Source of the DNA: Prevotella sp. OH937_COT-195
GTDB taxonomy: Bacteria; Bacteroidota; Bacteroidia; Bacteroidales; Bacteroidaceae
Length of the DNA stretch: 64,000 bases
Direction of reading: 5' to 3'
NCBI RefSeq assembly: GCF_003932845.1
Contig: NZ_RQZH01000005.1
Span: forward strand, 1-64,000
Shown here: in pieces, positions 9,133-18,711 of the stretch
How the letters are laid out: each line of letters begins with the position of its first letter
Numbering within the stretch: position 1 is the first letter of the stretch
Made by a program: the position numbers and the translations under genes
Notes under the pieces: generated by a model
Databases searched by the model: none
Seen by the model: only the letters and a program-made list of their open reading frames with translations
What the model was told of the DNA's origin: nothing

Positions 9133-10197
9133 TTATTTCTCCACCTTGACACTGACGATGACCTTAGCGTTTTTCGGATCGTTTGTAATCATCAACACAC
9201 GAGGCTCCGTACGCAGATTCTTCATTGCCTTGGCCTCTGCCGTTATTTTAAGCGTTGTCTTTTCTCCCGGTTTCAGTTTTCTTTTGCTCAACTGAACACT
9301 CAGTCCGGCAGTAAACATTTGTAACGAAGAGACCTCCAACTCGCTCTTGCCTATGTTTTCAAGTGTTATGACACCACTTTTTTTCTTCTTACGTCCAAAT
9401 TTACCAAGTTCGAGAACATTGTTGTCCATTCTCAACTGAGGAGCATTGCGCAGTTGCTCCTCAGTGAGTTCGTTGAATGCGGGCAGCAGTACTACGGAAA
9501 CTTCTATCTCCTTATCCCTGCTTACTTTGTCACCGGGCTTCATTCCGAGGAAAACAGATGTCTGTGTCAATCCGAAATCCGGCAATTTATTGGATTTCAA
9601 GGTTAATAAAACCTCTCCTTGTTTTCCTGCGGGAATTGTCGTAGGCGACACATTTGCCATTAAATATTCCGGCAAGTGCATTACTACCGGACTTACTGCT
9701 TCGCGTCCGGTATTAATTATATGGATACGTTTAACGGGCATCTCTCCCCTGTTAACATCATCAAACTCGACATGGTTCACATCGGCTCGTACGCTGCCGA
9801 GCGTCTCGGAAAAATCCCCTTTATAAGAGATGTCTTCCACTGCCACCACTCCCTTTATCGTAAGGAAATAGGGTTTCTGTGAAGCATTGCTATACACTGC
9901 AAGTTGTTTGCTGAAATGTCCGAGTTGGCGCGCATCGTATGTGGCGGAGATAACGAAACTCTCACCGTCGCCTATCGGCTGTCTCGGAAAATTCACCGCG
10001 GTGCAACCACAATCGGGATGCACTTTGCTGATGCGCAGTTGCAGTCCCTTGTTCTTCAGTTGGAAGTTCACCGTAACGGGTTGTTCGAACTTTACCCCAC
10101 CGCAGTCCACCACCTGATGTTCCGCGGAAATTTCCTGTGCGACGCCTCCTCTTGCGGCAATCGCCATAATTGTTGCTATAATAAACCTATTGTTCAT
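9133..10197 (-). CDS. Secreted DUF1573 protein
   Basis: 354 residues with a signal peptide (IIATIMAIAARGGVAQ). The N-terminal DUF1573 domain shows the family hallmark DCGCTAVNFPRQPI near residue 63 and the following ISATYDARQLGHFSKQLAVY. A second Ig-like beta domain of the same kind (KRIHIINTGREAVSPV) and a third C-terminal one (SGVITLENIGKSELEVSSL) follow, so it looks like three tandem Ig-like modules. Function is unknown in the family; export to the periplasm or surface is likely. It starts only 6 bp after the alpha-2-macroglobulin gene, indicating an operon. Confidence 0.88.
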   Translation of the reverse strand: MNNRFIIATIMAIAARGGVAQEISAEHQVVDCGGVKFEQPVTVNFQLKNKGLQLRISKVHPDCGCTAVNFPRQPIGDGESFVISATYDARQLGHFSKQLAVYSNASQKPYFLTIKGVVAVEDISYKGDFSETLGSVRADVNHVEFDDVNRGEMPVKRIHIINTGREAVSPVVMHLPEYLMANVSPTTIPAGKQGEVLLTLKSNKLPDFGLTQTSVFLGMKPGDKVSRDKEIEVSVVLLPAFNELTEEQLRNAPQLRMDNNVLELGKFGRKKKKSGVITLENIGKSELEVSSLQMFTAGLSVQLSKRKLKPGEKTTLKITAEAKAMKNLRTEPRVLMITNDPKNAKVIVSVKVEK

Positions 10198-10203
10198 AAT
10201 CTG

Positions 10204-13200
10204 TTATTTCACTGTTATCTTCAAGGCTTTGCTTCGTGCGCAGAACTCCGGAGAGTATGCACACTGCACGCTGCATGTACCGGTTAAATATTCACCGGCG
10301 CGGTCTGCGTAATATTCTGCCTCAACGACATACGTCCCCTTCGCCATTCGGTTGAAGTAATAATTCGTGGTGTAATCTTTCGGAGCGATGTAATATCCCC
10401 TATGATAACCGCTAAATTGGTTTAACGGTTCGAGACAAGCGGCGCGTTTATCCAACAACTGCACAAAATCATAATCTCGATCGGCAGTTATCGTGATGCG
10501 CACTGTAACCTTGTCGCCCACTTTCAGTGCCTGCGGGTTCTTCACTTCTTTTCCTTCCGTGGAGAGTATTATATCCCGTTTCACTTTCAATCCGGAAGAT
10601 GCGTCGTCGATGTCAGTCACAGGCTGCATGAATTGTCCGTATATCGCGCCCCACGATGTGCCTTCCGATGTTTTCGACACGGTAAGCGTTTTCGGTTTTT
10701 CCATGTCAAGCACGGTCTTCACATACCCCAGACCAGCCATCGATTCGGGCATTGCAATCATATTGCCGTCAACTTTGAACGTTGTTTGTTCCTTTTCTTC
10801 AAGCAACTTTGAATTCCTGTTTAGGAAAGCAAACACGGCATTTACGCTGTTAATATCCGTATCCCATGCCTGCGTACGTTTCTCGGTAAGCAACCAGCGG
10901 CGCATCTCTTCAATAGTCTGTGTGTCATCGGGAGTAATAATCTGCAAAGCCTCTATCACAGCCGTTTGTGTCGGAATGCGATAGTTGAACCAACTGTATC
11001 CGGCACGCGGAGTCTCAAAATAGCGTCCTTTCTCCTCGTTAAATACCATATATTCTTTCAGACTCTTAATGTATTCTGCCGCTTTCTCGATATGTCCTCC
11101 TTTGGCAAGTGTCACCGACATCATCGCCTTTTCGTACATGCTCTCGGACAATTTCAACTTTTCAAGACGATTAACAAGATAATCTTGTGCCTCTTTCTCT
11201 TTTTCCGAAAGAGGTCTTTCGGAAATTGCATTCAAATAAACCCATTGCAGTGCATGGTAGTTATACATATACGCAGTCTTGCCTTCTTTCTCGCGTTTCT
11301 TTAATTCTTCTACTTCTTTTATTACAATGTCACTCAGATAATCGTTTATAAGTACGAGCATATCTTCGGTATCCTCCTGTACTCCGACAAGCATGTTCAA
11401 GCGTGTGAGAAAATCCATTACCTCGACTGTCATGCTCGGTGAGCCGGGCATTCCCAACCACCAAGAGAACGAGCCGTCGGAATTCTGCAAGACTCTCAAT
11501 CCTTCAATGGATTCTTCGAGTCTCCGGTTCATTTCATTTTTGTCGAAGAAATTGGAGATACGCCTCTTCACGTCGCTTTCTCTTTTGGCATCAGCCACCC
11601 ATGGTGTCTCATCAAGTACAAGTTTCTTCAACTCTTGGTTTTTCTCCAACTGTGACACAAGCGATTTATCATTGTCAATTTCTTTCTTCCACTCCTTGAA
11701 CACCTCTTCAATTTTCGGCGAACCGTTTATGAGCGAGATACCGAGCGAGTTTGCATAATATGCAGCCGCAAGCGAAAGTGCATTCTTACTACTCAAATCG
11801 CCTATAAACGGAATTGCCTGAACCATAAGCCATGCCGGATTATTGGTATATTCGATGGTATATTTACCGTTGCTTATGTCCTTACCCGAAGGTATTATCT
11901 TCTCGAGGTCTATGTTCAAGGTTTCCGCATTGTGTTGCGTTATAGGCAACGTATTCAACGTCATCTCTTTCAACGGAAGTATCGGCAGGTAATGTTGCTC
12001 TCCGTCGCTGAACTTTTCACCCGATGCCGTTATACGGCAGATGAGGAGCGTGATGTCGTGTCCGCCGAGGTCTTTCTCCGGTTCGAAAACAAATGTGGCA
12101 GAACCGGTTTTCCCTCCTTCCACGCTGAATTTCTCACTGCTTTCAAATACGATCTTCTCCGTCTCGGGGTCGATCATTTGCATGGTTACTGTTCCCGAAG
12201 CAATATTTTCAGAAGTATTAAATATCCTTGTCGATACGGTGGCTTTGTCGCCCATTCTCACAAAACGCGGAATGTTTGGCTGCACCATCACGTCTTTTTT
12301 GGCAACCGTTATGGCGTTAAAAAATCCGTGATTCATTTTCATATCGTGGGCAAAACCTTTTACCTGCCATGTCGTAACACTTTCCGGTAGTGTAAATTCA
12401 AGTTTCACATTACCTTTCGAGTCTGTGACAAGTGCAGGGAAGAAGAATGCCGTCTCGTTTAGGTTTTTACGTATTTGCACTTCTTCTTTGGTTTTTTCTC
12501 CTTTTTCCTTTCTATCCTCTTTCACCTTTTTTTTAGCGGTAGACTCTTCAACGTCTTCACTTTGGGATTTGACAACAGTATCAAAAAGGATTTCGTCATA
12601 TCCCGCACTTGTAACAACCGAATTCAACATAACCGGCTGTCTGGATCTTCTCGGACCGCCAAAATTCGTATAAGGAGAAGAATATCTTATCCCCATAACG
12701 GAAAGTTCATTCAACGTTGTGAACGAGAAATCTTTGTATTCAAGTGGTGTATAAATCTTTTTTGATAAAGATGACAATGAACCTACATAAGCGAAATTCC
12801 ACCGAGAATATGGCAGTGTCTGCTCCAATGGCAGATAGAATTGCATGTCATAAGGTATTATTTGGTCAAGACTCTTGTCATACATCGTTGCCATGATTTG
12901 TGCCTGTGCCGGTTTTCCGTCCGGTGTTTTCACGGTCAATGTCCACACTTCTTTCTGACCGGGTTTAAGACGATCGCGGAAAGTAGTCCATTTCACATTT
13001 AGATCTTTCACCGGAAGCGGTTTTCTGATTGTCTCACTATGTACATAAACCACACCGTTCTTTACCCATGCATATTTGAGAAGCACTCCCGAACCATATT
13101 CCTCCTTATATTTAAACTTCCGGGTATTGATGGAATTGTTCAGCGACATATTCCCGTTCTCGATTACTTTGTTTCCTGATATTATACTATACATAACATG

Positions 13201-15738
13201 TACGTTTTCGTCAGACGAGCCAACCATTACACTTACCGGTTTGCCGTTGCGTGGGAACGTTTTATCCGTTATGTAAAACCAATCGTGAATATTTTCGTAA
13301 GGTGTTTTGTCGTCAAGGTCGAACACCACAAACTCGTGCGTTTTCACCTCGCCGCAGCAAGTGGCTTCCATCACATGTTTTCCCGAAGAGAGCGAGGACA
13401 AGTCAAGTTTCACCACTTCATTGGCTTTTACCGTTTTCTCGTTCTTGCCGTCGATGGTAAATTTCACTTCCCCGTCAACCTTATTTCCCGCAGCATTGCA
13501 CAGCGAGAACACCACGCTGTTGAGTTTCTTTTTCTGTTCCATCTTAGGAAGTTCGAAATGGAAATAACGCTCTTTCAAACCTAGTGGCAACGAGATCTCG
13601 CCGTCGTGCGACTCCCCCGCAACATCGGTAACAGTGGCATTAACTGTGTACGCAAATACTTCACTGTGCCCCATTGGATACACAAACTTCAATGGAATTT
13701 CAAACTCTCCTTTGTCGTCTGCCGTTATTTCCCCTTTTGCCAATTCCATCTTACCAAAGTTGTTGTTGCGCCACCATCCCCACCATGCGATTCCGCGAGT
13801 CACGGTGTATGAAACTTTAGCTCCCTGTACCGGCACTCCTGCATAACTCTTTGCACGCCCTTTCAGCATTATTGAGTCACCAGCCTTATATTGTTGCTTG
13901 TATTCGTCAAACTCAACCTCAAACGTGGGACGTTTATATTCTTCCACCTTTATCGATAAAGATTCTCCCCAATCTCTCGCATATAACTTATAATTTCCCG
14001 TAAGTCCGGATTTAGGAAGTATGAAATCAGTGTATGCCACGCCGAAATTGTCGGTCTTCAGCACTGCTTCTTTCACCACATCGTCGTTGTCATCAATCAG
14101 TTCAAGTACGAATTCCTCTCCCGGCCGTACTCTGGTATCCTCTCCTTTTATTACCTCGTATGTCATGGCAGATACATGCACCGTCTGTCCGGGACGATAT
14201 ATCGAACGGTCTGAGAAAATGGACATTTGCTTGTTTACCTTCGGTACGTCATAATAACTGAAAACTTGAAGACCTATTGACGACACGGGATATGTTTTCT
14301 CATTCTCGGTTGACATTACAACATGAGTGTATCTATTGTACGGAATTTCCACCTCTCCGTTCTTGTCGGTCGTATAATATTCAAATTTAACAGGTTCATA
14401 ATTTCTTGACGATATAGCCAAACCTACATTTGCTCCCGGGACAGGCTGTCCCGACTGTGAATCGAGCACGGCAAACCTTACCTTGTCTTTCGGCAGCGAC
14501 AATGCCACATAAGTAAGACTTGAGACATTAATCCACATGCGCGTATCTTTAATTTCTTGGTCTCCGGCAGTGGTTTCAACGACATATATTCCCGCAGGCA
14601 GTCCTTTTACGGTAAGCGTATCCGTGAAAGATTCATACGGAGGATGTCCGTCGAAAGTCATTTTCTTTTCAAATGCGAGTGTCTTTGGGGTTGTTTCAAA
14701 TAAATAATCCCCGGTAGAACCTTTTGAACTTGACAATTCGAAAAATTCTTGTGCATCTATACCCATACGATAGAAACGTATTGTCAACTCGTCAATATTT
14801 CGCACTTCGAGTTCCACTTCAAACGGAGTTTCCGGATAGATCACGCTTTTCGAAATTTCCGTTGAAAACATCGGACGCGTCATTATTTCACGAAAGTTTA
14901 TCAGACGGTTTATTCCTTTCCAACCGCTCCATCGCATTATGGCATTGTTAAGGAACTCAGACTTTTCCTTTTCATCATAATATTTAAAATCCAGACATTC
15001 CACCGCAGCTGCTCCGCAGATGTCAAGATCGCCATATAAATCAATCAGCGAGTCGAGTTGTGCAGCGTTGTCCCGTTTGAAAACAAGATCTTCATTAAAA
15101 TTCGTCAATGATTTGTTGTATTTTTCCACTATCATTTCGAGTGCCGTTATGAATGCCGCCTCGCGGTTGCCTTGTTTCTCGTAATAGTCGTGCAACGTCT
15201 TCATGTCGTTGGCTTCAAATCCTATTACACTTAGCAAATCGTGATTAAAATACTTACTGTCGATTCCTTTCTTCACGAGCGGCTCTATCTCGGACGCTTT
15301 ATGACGCGCCAACAAGTCCGGATTTGCCAGTGCCTTGGCATAATATTCGTGTGATTTTTCTCTTTCTTCGCGGTTAGAGATGTAACCCATTTTATACGAA
15401 GTGCCAATCACACAGTTGTATATTGCGGCAAGTACGGGTCTTTTCTTTTCTGCGGCAGCCGCGGCTTTCTTAAATTTCTCAATCTCCGCGGCTGTCGAAT
15501 CGGGATTTATCTTCGTTACGATCCCCGCTCTCATTATCTGTGCTTTCAGAAGATTTCCGTAAGAGTTGTCGCGCGATGCCTTTACGATGATTTTGTCAAG
15601 TGTTGTCATCATGGTCTTCGGAAGGTCTTTTTCACGAGCCGTCTCCACATCTTTCCACAAAGAATTGTAACTCTGTCCGAACACAAACACAGGTAAGTTA
15701 AATAATAATATTACCGCAAATAATATTGTCTTTTTCAT
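10204..15738 (-). CDS. Alpha-2-macroglobulin family protein, no thioester motif
   Basis: 1844 residues, the largest gene here. A signal peptide (ILFAVILLFNLPVFVFGQ) is followed by helical repeats to about 250, macroglobulin domains (SIYRPGQTVHVSAMTYE near 520, GKPAQAQIMATMYDKSLDQI), the bait/A2M domain (LPESVTTWQVKGFAHDM) and a C-terminal alpha-toroid (LQNSDGSFSWWLGMPG). Bacterial A2Ms trap attacking proteases in the periplasm. The usual thioester Cys-x-Glu-Gln is absent: the equivalent place reads PFIGDLSSKNALSLAAAYYA. It therefore probably works by a conformational, non-covalent mechanism or has another scaffold role. It is the first gene of a probable four-gene operon behind a clear promoter about 225 bp upstream. 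Confidence 0.92.
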   Translation of the reverse strand: MKKTILFAVILLFNLPVFVFGQSYNSLWKDVETAREKDLPKTMMTTLDKIIVKASRDNSYGNLLKAQIMRAGIVTKINPDSTAAEIEKFKKAAAAAEKKRPVLAAIYNCVIGTSYKMGYISNREEREKSHEYYAKALANPDLLARHKASEIEPLVKKGIDSKYFNHDLLSVIGFEANDMKTLHDYYEKQGNREAAFITALEMIVEKYNKSLTNFNEDLVFKRDNAAQLDSLIDLYGDLDICGAAAVECLDFKYYDEKEKSEFLNNAIMRWSGWKGINRLINFREIMTRPMFSTEISKSVIYPETPFEVELEVRNIDELTIRFYRMGIDAQEFFELSSSKGSTGDYLFETTPKTLAFEKKMTFDGHPPYESFTDTLTVKGLPAGIYVVETTAGDQEIKDTRMWINVSSLTYVALSLPKDKVRFAVLDSQSGQPVPGANVGLAISSRNYEPVKFEYYTTDKNGEVEIPYNRYTHVVMSTENEKTYPVSSIGLQVFSYYDVPKVNKQMSIFSDRSIYRPGQTVHVSAMTYEVIKGEDTRVRPGEEFVLELIDDNDDVVKEAVLKTDNFGVAYTDFILPKSGLTGNYKLYARDWGESLSIKVEEYKRPTFEVEFDEYKQQYKAGDSIMLKGRAKSYAGVPVQGAKVSYTVTRGIAWWGWWRNNNFGKMELAKGEITADDKGEFEIPLKFVYPMGHSEVFAYTVNATVTDVAGESHDGEISLPLGLKERYFHFELPKMEQKKKLNSVVFSLCNAAGNKVDGEVKFTIDGKNEKTVKANEVVKLDLSSLSSGKHVMEATCCGEVKTHEFVVFDLDDKTPYENIHDWFYITDKTFPRNGKPVSVMVGSSDENVHVMYSIISGNKVIENGNMSLNNSINTRKFKYKEEYGSGVLLKYAWVKNGVVYVHSETIRKPLPVKDLNVKWTTFRDRLKPGQKEVWTLTVKTPDGKPAQAQIMATMYDKSLDQIIPYDMQFYLPLEQTLPYSRWNFAYVGSLSSLSKKIYTPLEYKDFSFTTLNELSVMGIRYSSPYTNFGGPRRSRQPVMLNSVVTSAGYDEILFDTVVKSQSEDVEESTAKKKVKEDRKEKGEKTKEEVQIRKNLNETAFFFPALVTDSKGNVKLEFTLPESVTTWQVKGFAHDMKMNHGFFNAITVAKKDVMVQPNIPRFVRMGDKATVSTRIFNTSENIASGTVTMQMIDPETEKIVFESSEKFSVEGGKTGSATFVFEPEKDLGGHDITLLICRITASGEKFSDGEQHYLPILPLKEMTLNTLPITQHNAETLNIDLEKIIPSGKDISNGKYTIEYTNNPAWLMVQAIPFIGDLSSKNALSLAAAYYANSLGISLINGSPKIEEVFKEWKKEIDNDKSLVSQLEKNQELKKLVLDETPWVADAKRESDVKRRISNFFDKNEMNRRLEESIEGLRVLQNSDGSFSWWLGMPGSPSMTVEVMDFLTRLNMLVGVQEDTEDMLVLINDYLSDIVIKEVEELKKREKEGKTAYMYNYHALQWVYLNAISERPLSEKEKEAQDYLVNRLEKLKLSESMYEKAMMSVTLAKGGHIEKAAEYIKSLKEYMVFNEEKGRYFETPRAGYSWFNYRIPTQTAVIEALQIITPDDTQTIEEMRRWLLTEKRTQAWDTDINSVNAVFAFLNRNSKLLEEKEQTTFKVDGNMIAMPESMAGLGYVKTVLDMEKPKTLTVSKTSEGTSWGAIYGQFMQPVTDIDDASSGLKVKRDIILSTEGKEVKNPQALKVGDKVTVRITITADRDYDFVQLLDKRAACLEPLNQFSGYHRGYYIAPKDYTTNYYFNRMAKGTYVVEAEYYADRAGEYLTGTCSVQCAYSPEFCARSKALKITVK

Positions 15739-15963
15739 ATATTTAATTGTTTTTCAATGAGGGAGGTATAAATTAATTGTCAGGTCGAGAGAGAGTGTTT
15801 TCAAGTACAATATGGCTGTGTGTAACTGAGTGTGACAAACTGCATGACCGAACGAACCAACGCTTTGAACCGAAAAGAGACCTCAAGATGACAAAAGTAT
15901 CCCACAAAATAAACTTAATATTTTTCACGATGGCTGTTAATAAAAGCCACCTTAAGCATAATG
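15739..15963 (-). other. Long 5' leader of the alpha-2-macroglobulin operon
   Basis: With the promoter at 15964-15994 the transcript would have a ~220-nt untranslated leader. I see no known riboswitch fold. A plus-strand ORF (15777-16124) overlaps but looks like chance. Confidence 0.45.
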
Positions 15964-15994
15964 CAAAGGTAGAAAAAAAAAAGCATTCAGCAAA
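15964..15994 (-). promoter_or_regulatory. Promoter of the alpha-2-macroglobulin operon
   Basis: On the minus strand: TTTG (15991-15994), 19-bp spacer, TACCTTTG (15964-15971). This is a perfect match to the Bacteroidetes consensus. Confidence 0.8.
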
Positions 15995-16044
15995 ACTTGT
16001 TTATAAGTTTTTTAATAATGTTATGAAGTTTCAAGAAAAACTCC

Positions 16045-16052
16045 TATCTTTG
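16045..16052 (+). promoter_or_regulatory. -7 box of the bcp promoter
   Basis: TATCTTTG, 76 bp before the ATG; the -33 box is weak. Confidence 0.6.
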
Positions 16053-16128
16053 CATTTGAATCGGAAAGAACGGTCGGTACATGGCAGTTCTTCCCAAGAA
16101 TTTTATTTACCCATAAAACATTAGAGAC

Positions 16129-16581
16129 ATGAATATCGGAGACAAAGCACCGGAGATTTTGGGACGCGATCAAAACGGCAATGAAATAAGGTTGTCAGAC
16201 TTCGCAGGTCGCAAACTCGTGTTATATTTCTACCCAAAAGACAGCACAAGCGGCTGCACGGCAGAGGCTTGCTCGCTGCGCGACAACTATGCGGAATTGC
16301 GCAAGAAAGGGTACGAAGTAATCGGAGTAAGCATTCAAGACGAAAATTCACACCGGAAATTCATAGAGAAAAACCAATTGCCTTTCCCGCTCATCGCCGA
16401 CACAGAGAAGGTTCTCAACGAACAGTTCGGCGTATGGGGCGAGAAAAGCATGTATGGCAGGAAATATTTTGGCACATTCCGCACCACATTCATAATAAAT
16501 GAAGAGGGCATCATCGAGCGTATATTCCTGCCAAAGGAGATAAAGACCAAAGTCCACGGCGAACAAATCCTCGGTGCATAG
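16129..16581 (+). CDS. bcp: Thioredoxin-dependent peroxiredoxin (BCP/PrxQ)
   Basis: 150 residues, cytosolic. Reduces hydrogen and organic peroxides through a reactive cysteine and is recycled by thioredoxin. The peroxidatic site is PKDSTSGCTAEAC: Cys43 peroxidatic, Cys48 resolving (atypical 2-Cys arrangement of the PrxQ group). FRTTFIINEEGII is the conserved C-terminal strand with the active-site Arg. Full length for the family. Monocistronic, divergent from the alpha-2-macroglobulin operon, with the next gene convergent. Confidence 0.95.
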   Translation: MNIGDKAPEILGRDQNGNEIRLSDFAGRKLVLYFYPKDSTSGCTAEACSLRDNYAELRKKGYEVIGVSIQDENSHRKFIEKNQLPFPLIADTEKVLNEQFGVWGEKSMYGRKYFGTFRTTFIINEEGIIERIFLPKEIKTKVHGEQILGA

Positions 16582-16597
16582 AGTTTTAACACCGTAT

Positions 16598-18625
16598 CTA
16601 TTTCAATATTCCCGCATCGCGATCTTTAAGGTTTATGGTTCGCCGAATGTCGCGGTAGGTTCTTCCGTGCCGGAGTTTCAATGACACGTCCAGCCTGACA
16701 TAGTTTCCTGCATCGCCGTCGCGTATGGTCGTAATTTTGTGCAGGTTGGCATTCATTTGTTCGGCACGGTGTGTTTCCGGATGTGCAAACAAAGGATTTC
16801 GACAGTTCAACGACAGTGTCAGAGGTCCTGCCCGATATGCTGCCACCAATTGTATCTCCGCACCGTTTCTGCCGCGTGTTTCACCTTCCATCCATCGGAA
16901 ACCCGTGTCGGCGTATGCCGTAACGGTCCACTTTCCGAGATACGCGTCAACCGAAGCCACGCCCATGAACGACGTGTAGCGGTGGCGGTAATCGATACCT
17001 TTGTTGTCGCAGTGATACACGTTACCGTTCATCGATACCACAAGCCGTTGGGGGATAACATCATAGCGCGCGTATGCCATGACCATAAAGAAGTTGCAAT
17101 GCGGCTGATTCAACTGTGTGTCTATGAAAATGTTTTCCTCGGTGCGCGTGGTATGACGCAAGTTACTTAGCGGATTTAGTTTTACATACCCCTGCAACAT
17201 TAGTGCGAGTCGCGGTTTGTTCATTGTCAGCCGCAGAACATGTTCCAGCACGCTGTTCGGTTTCAAATCCGGATTTCCGACAACCATCTCCATGGAATTG
17301 GTACGCACAGACACATCGTTTATCACTGCTATACTCGACATCTTCTGACTGCGCTCGAAACTATATTTCAATCGCCACCCTCTGCCCAACGAATACGACG
17401 CATCAAATTTCGGACGTAACACGAAATGACTGTTGCTGTGTCGGCCTTGTCGGTAATATCGGCTGCTCGCTCCCATGCCGACGGTGTATTGCAATCGTGC
17501 CAATTTACCGCTTATCTGCCCGTACATATACTTGTCCGAACTGCGGAACAGCGACCTTGCCGAGACATCTCCGCCATATCTGTTGTCCGTGAGTTTCTGA
17601 CGGTACTGCATTCCCATGTCAAACGTAAACGGTTTCAGTACATTCTCATACACCGCCTCACACTGCAACGACCATACCCTGCCGTCTATGTCATAGACAT
17701 AAGGTGTAACCTCGTTATCATTGTTGCATCCGTCTGAGTTGATGTTTGCCAACGCCACACTTGCCGTGATGGTCTGATGACGCTTTAAGTCACGGTGGAA
17801 ATACAAATCGATGGCCGGACGATGGGTGTTGAGCAGCGAGCGACTGTTACACAGTCCGACAGCATTATCAACAATTCTTTCACGGAAAGAGCGTCCCTTT
17901 TCCCTGTCGTATTCCAGTCTCGCCTGCAGTATGTATGCCGTATCGGACAGACTATATGACAGTTGGGCAGAATGATTGGCCGAACGGCTTACATTCTTTA
18001 CATCTTGTCTTGTAACATGTTTCACACTGCCATCATTAAGAGTGTAGTCTGCCGTCTCTTTCGACATGTATCCACGCATATCGGCATATCCAAATGCGTA
18101 ACTCATACCGAACTCGCTTTTCCCATTGTTTATCCGCGCGAAGACGTTATCATCAAATCCGCGTAATACAAGGTCGTGGTTCAAATCCGCACCTGTTGTA
18201 TATCCGCTTCTTGCCCTTTTCACCATGATGTTTATAACATGAGCCACACCCTCGCCATAGCGCAGACCGGGACTTTCGACAAACTCCACTCTCGCAACGG
18301 CATCAATATCCAATGACATAATGTCTTGATGTGTTGCCGGTATGTCGTTTATTAGTATGGCTATGTCTCCCCTGTTGTCAATGGAAGAAATTGAATGTCC
18401 CGATACATCGACACGGATACCCGGCAACGTGAGTTTATTTAGCAACGAATACCCGTTGGACGAACTTTTCAGTTCTACCGCAGAAGGGAAAATCCACAGC
18501 CTGTCGTGCTTCTCCACCACCCTGCTGCCGCTTACCGTCACCTCGCCAATCTCGCCACCCTCCACCTGAGCCGGCATATTTATAAATGACGACACAAAAA
18601 CAAATAATGCAATAATTTTTCTCAT
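16598..18625 (-). CDS. TonB-receptor-like outer-membrane barrel protein
   Basis: 675 residues from the preferred start. The longer frame begins at 18661, but a -7 box (TATCTTTG, 18643-18650) lies inside that extension. The ATG at 18623-18625 also begins a good signal peptide (MRKIIALFVFVSSFINMPAQ), so it is taken as the start. After the signal come a plug-like segment (IGEVTVSGSRVVEK, ILINDIPATHQDIMSLD, VEFVESPGLRYGEG) and a long barrel ending in a charged tail. It lacks the N-terminal carboxypeptidase-regulatory domain common in this group. The substrate is unknown. It is directly downstream of a membrane-bound winged-helix regulator, which may control it. Confidence 0.82.
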   Translation of the reverse strand: MRKIIALFVFVSSFINMPAQVEGGEIGEVTVSGSRVVEKHDRLWIFPSAVELKSSSNGYSLLNKLTLPGIRVDVSGHSISSIDNRGDIAILINDIPATHQDIMSLDIDAVARVEFVESPGLRYGEGVAHVINIMVKRARSGYTTGADLNHDLVLRGFDDNVFARINNGKSEFGMSYAFGYADMRGYMSKETADYTLNDGSVKHVTRQDVKNVSRSANHSAQLSYSLSDTAYILQARLEYDREKGRSFRERIVDNAVGLCNSRSLLNTHRPAIDLYFHRDLKRHQTITASVALANINSDGCNNDNEVTPYVYDIDGRVWSLQCEAVYENVLKPFTFDMGMQYRQKLTDNRYGGDVSARSLFRSSDKYMYGQISGKLARLQYTVGMGASSRYYRQGRHSNSHFVLRPKFDASYSLGRGWRLKYSFERSQKMSSIAVINDVSVRTNSMEMVVGNPDLKPNSVLEHVLRLTMNKPRLALMLQGYVKLNPLSNLRHTTRTEENIFIDTQLNQPHCNFFMVMAYARYDVIPQRLVVSMNGNVYHCDNKGIDYRHRYTSFMGVASVDAYLGKWTVTAYADTGFRWMEGETRGRNGAEIQLVAAYRAGPLTLSLNCRNPLFAHPETHRAEQMNANLHKITTIRDGDAGNYVRLDVSLKLRHGRTYRDIRRTINLKDRDAGILK

Positions 18626-18642
18626 ATCTTCACTTTTTCCGG

Positions 18643-18650
18643 CAAAGATA
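18643..18650 (-). promoter_or_regulatory. -7 box of the outer-membrane protein gene
   Basis: TATCTTTG on the minus strand, 17 bp before the chosen ATG. It decides against the upstream start at 18661. Confidence 0.6.
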
Positions 18651-18711
18651 CGATACCTCACACAACTCTTTTACAGACAACCGCCGACATTTGTCTGACA
18701 ATTCTCCGACA

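Noticed and set aside
15777-16124. 115-codon ORF before bcp
   Set aside because: It spans two promoters and an AT-rich spacer, shows lysine-rich low-complexity composition and no family resemblance.
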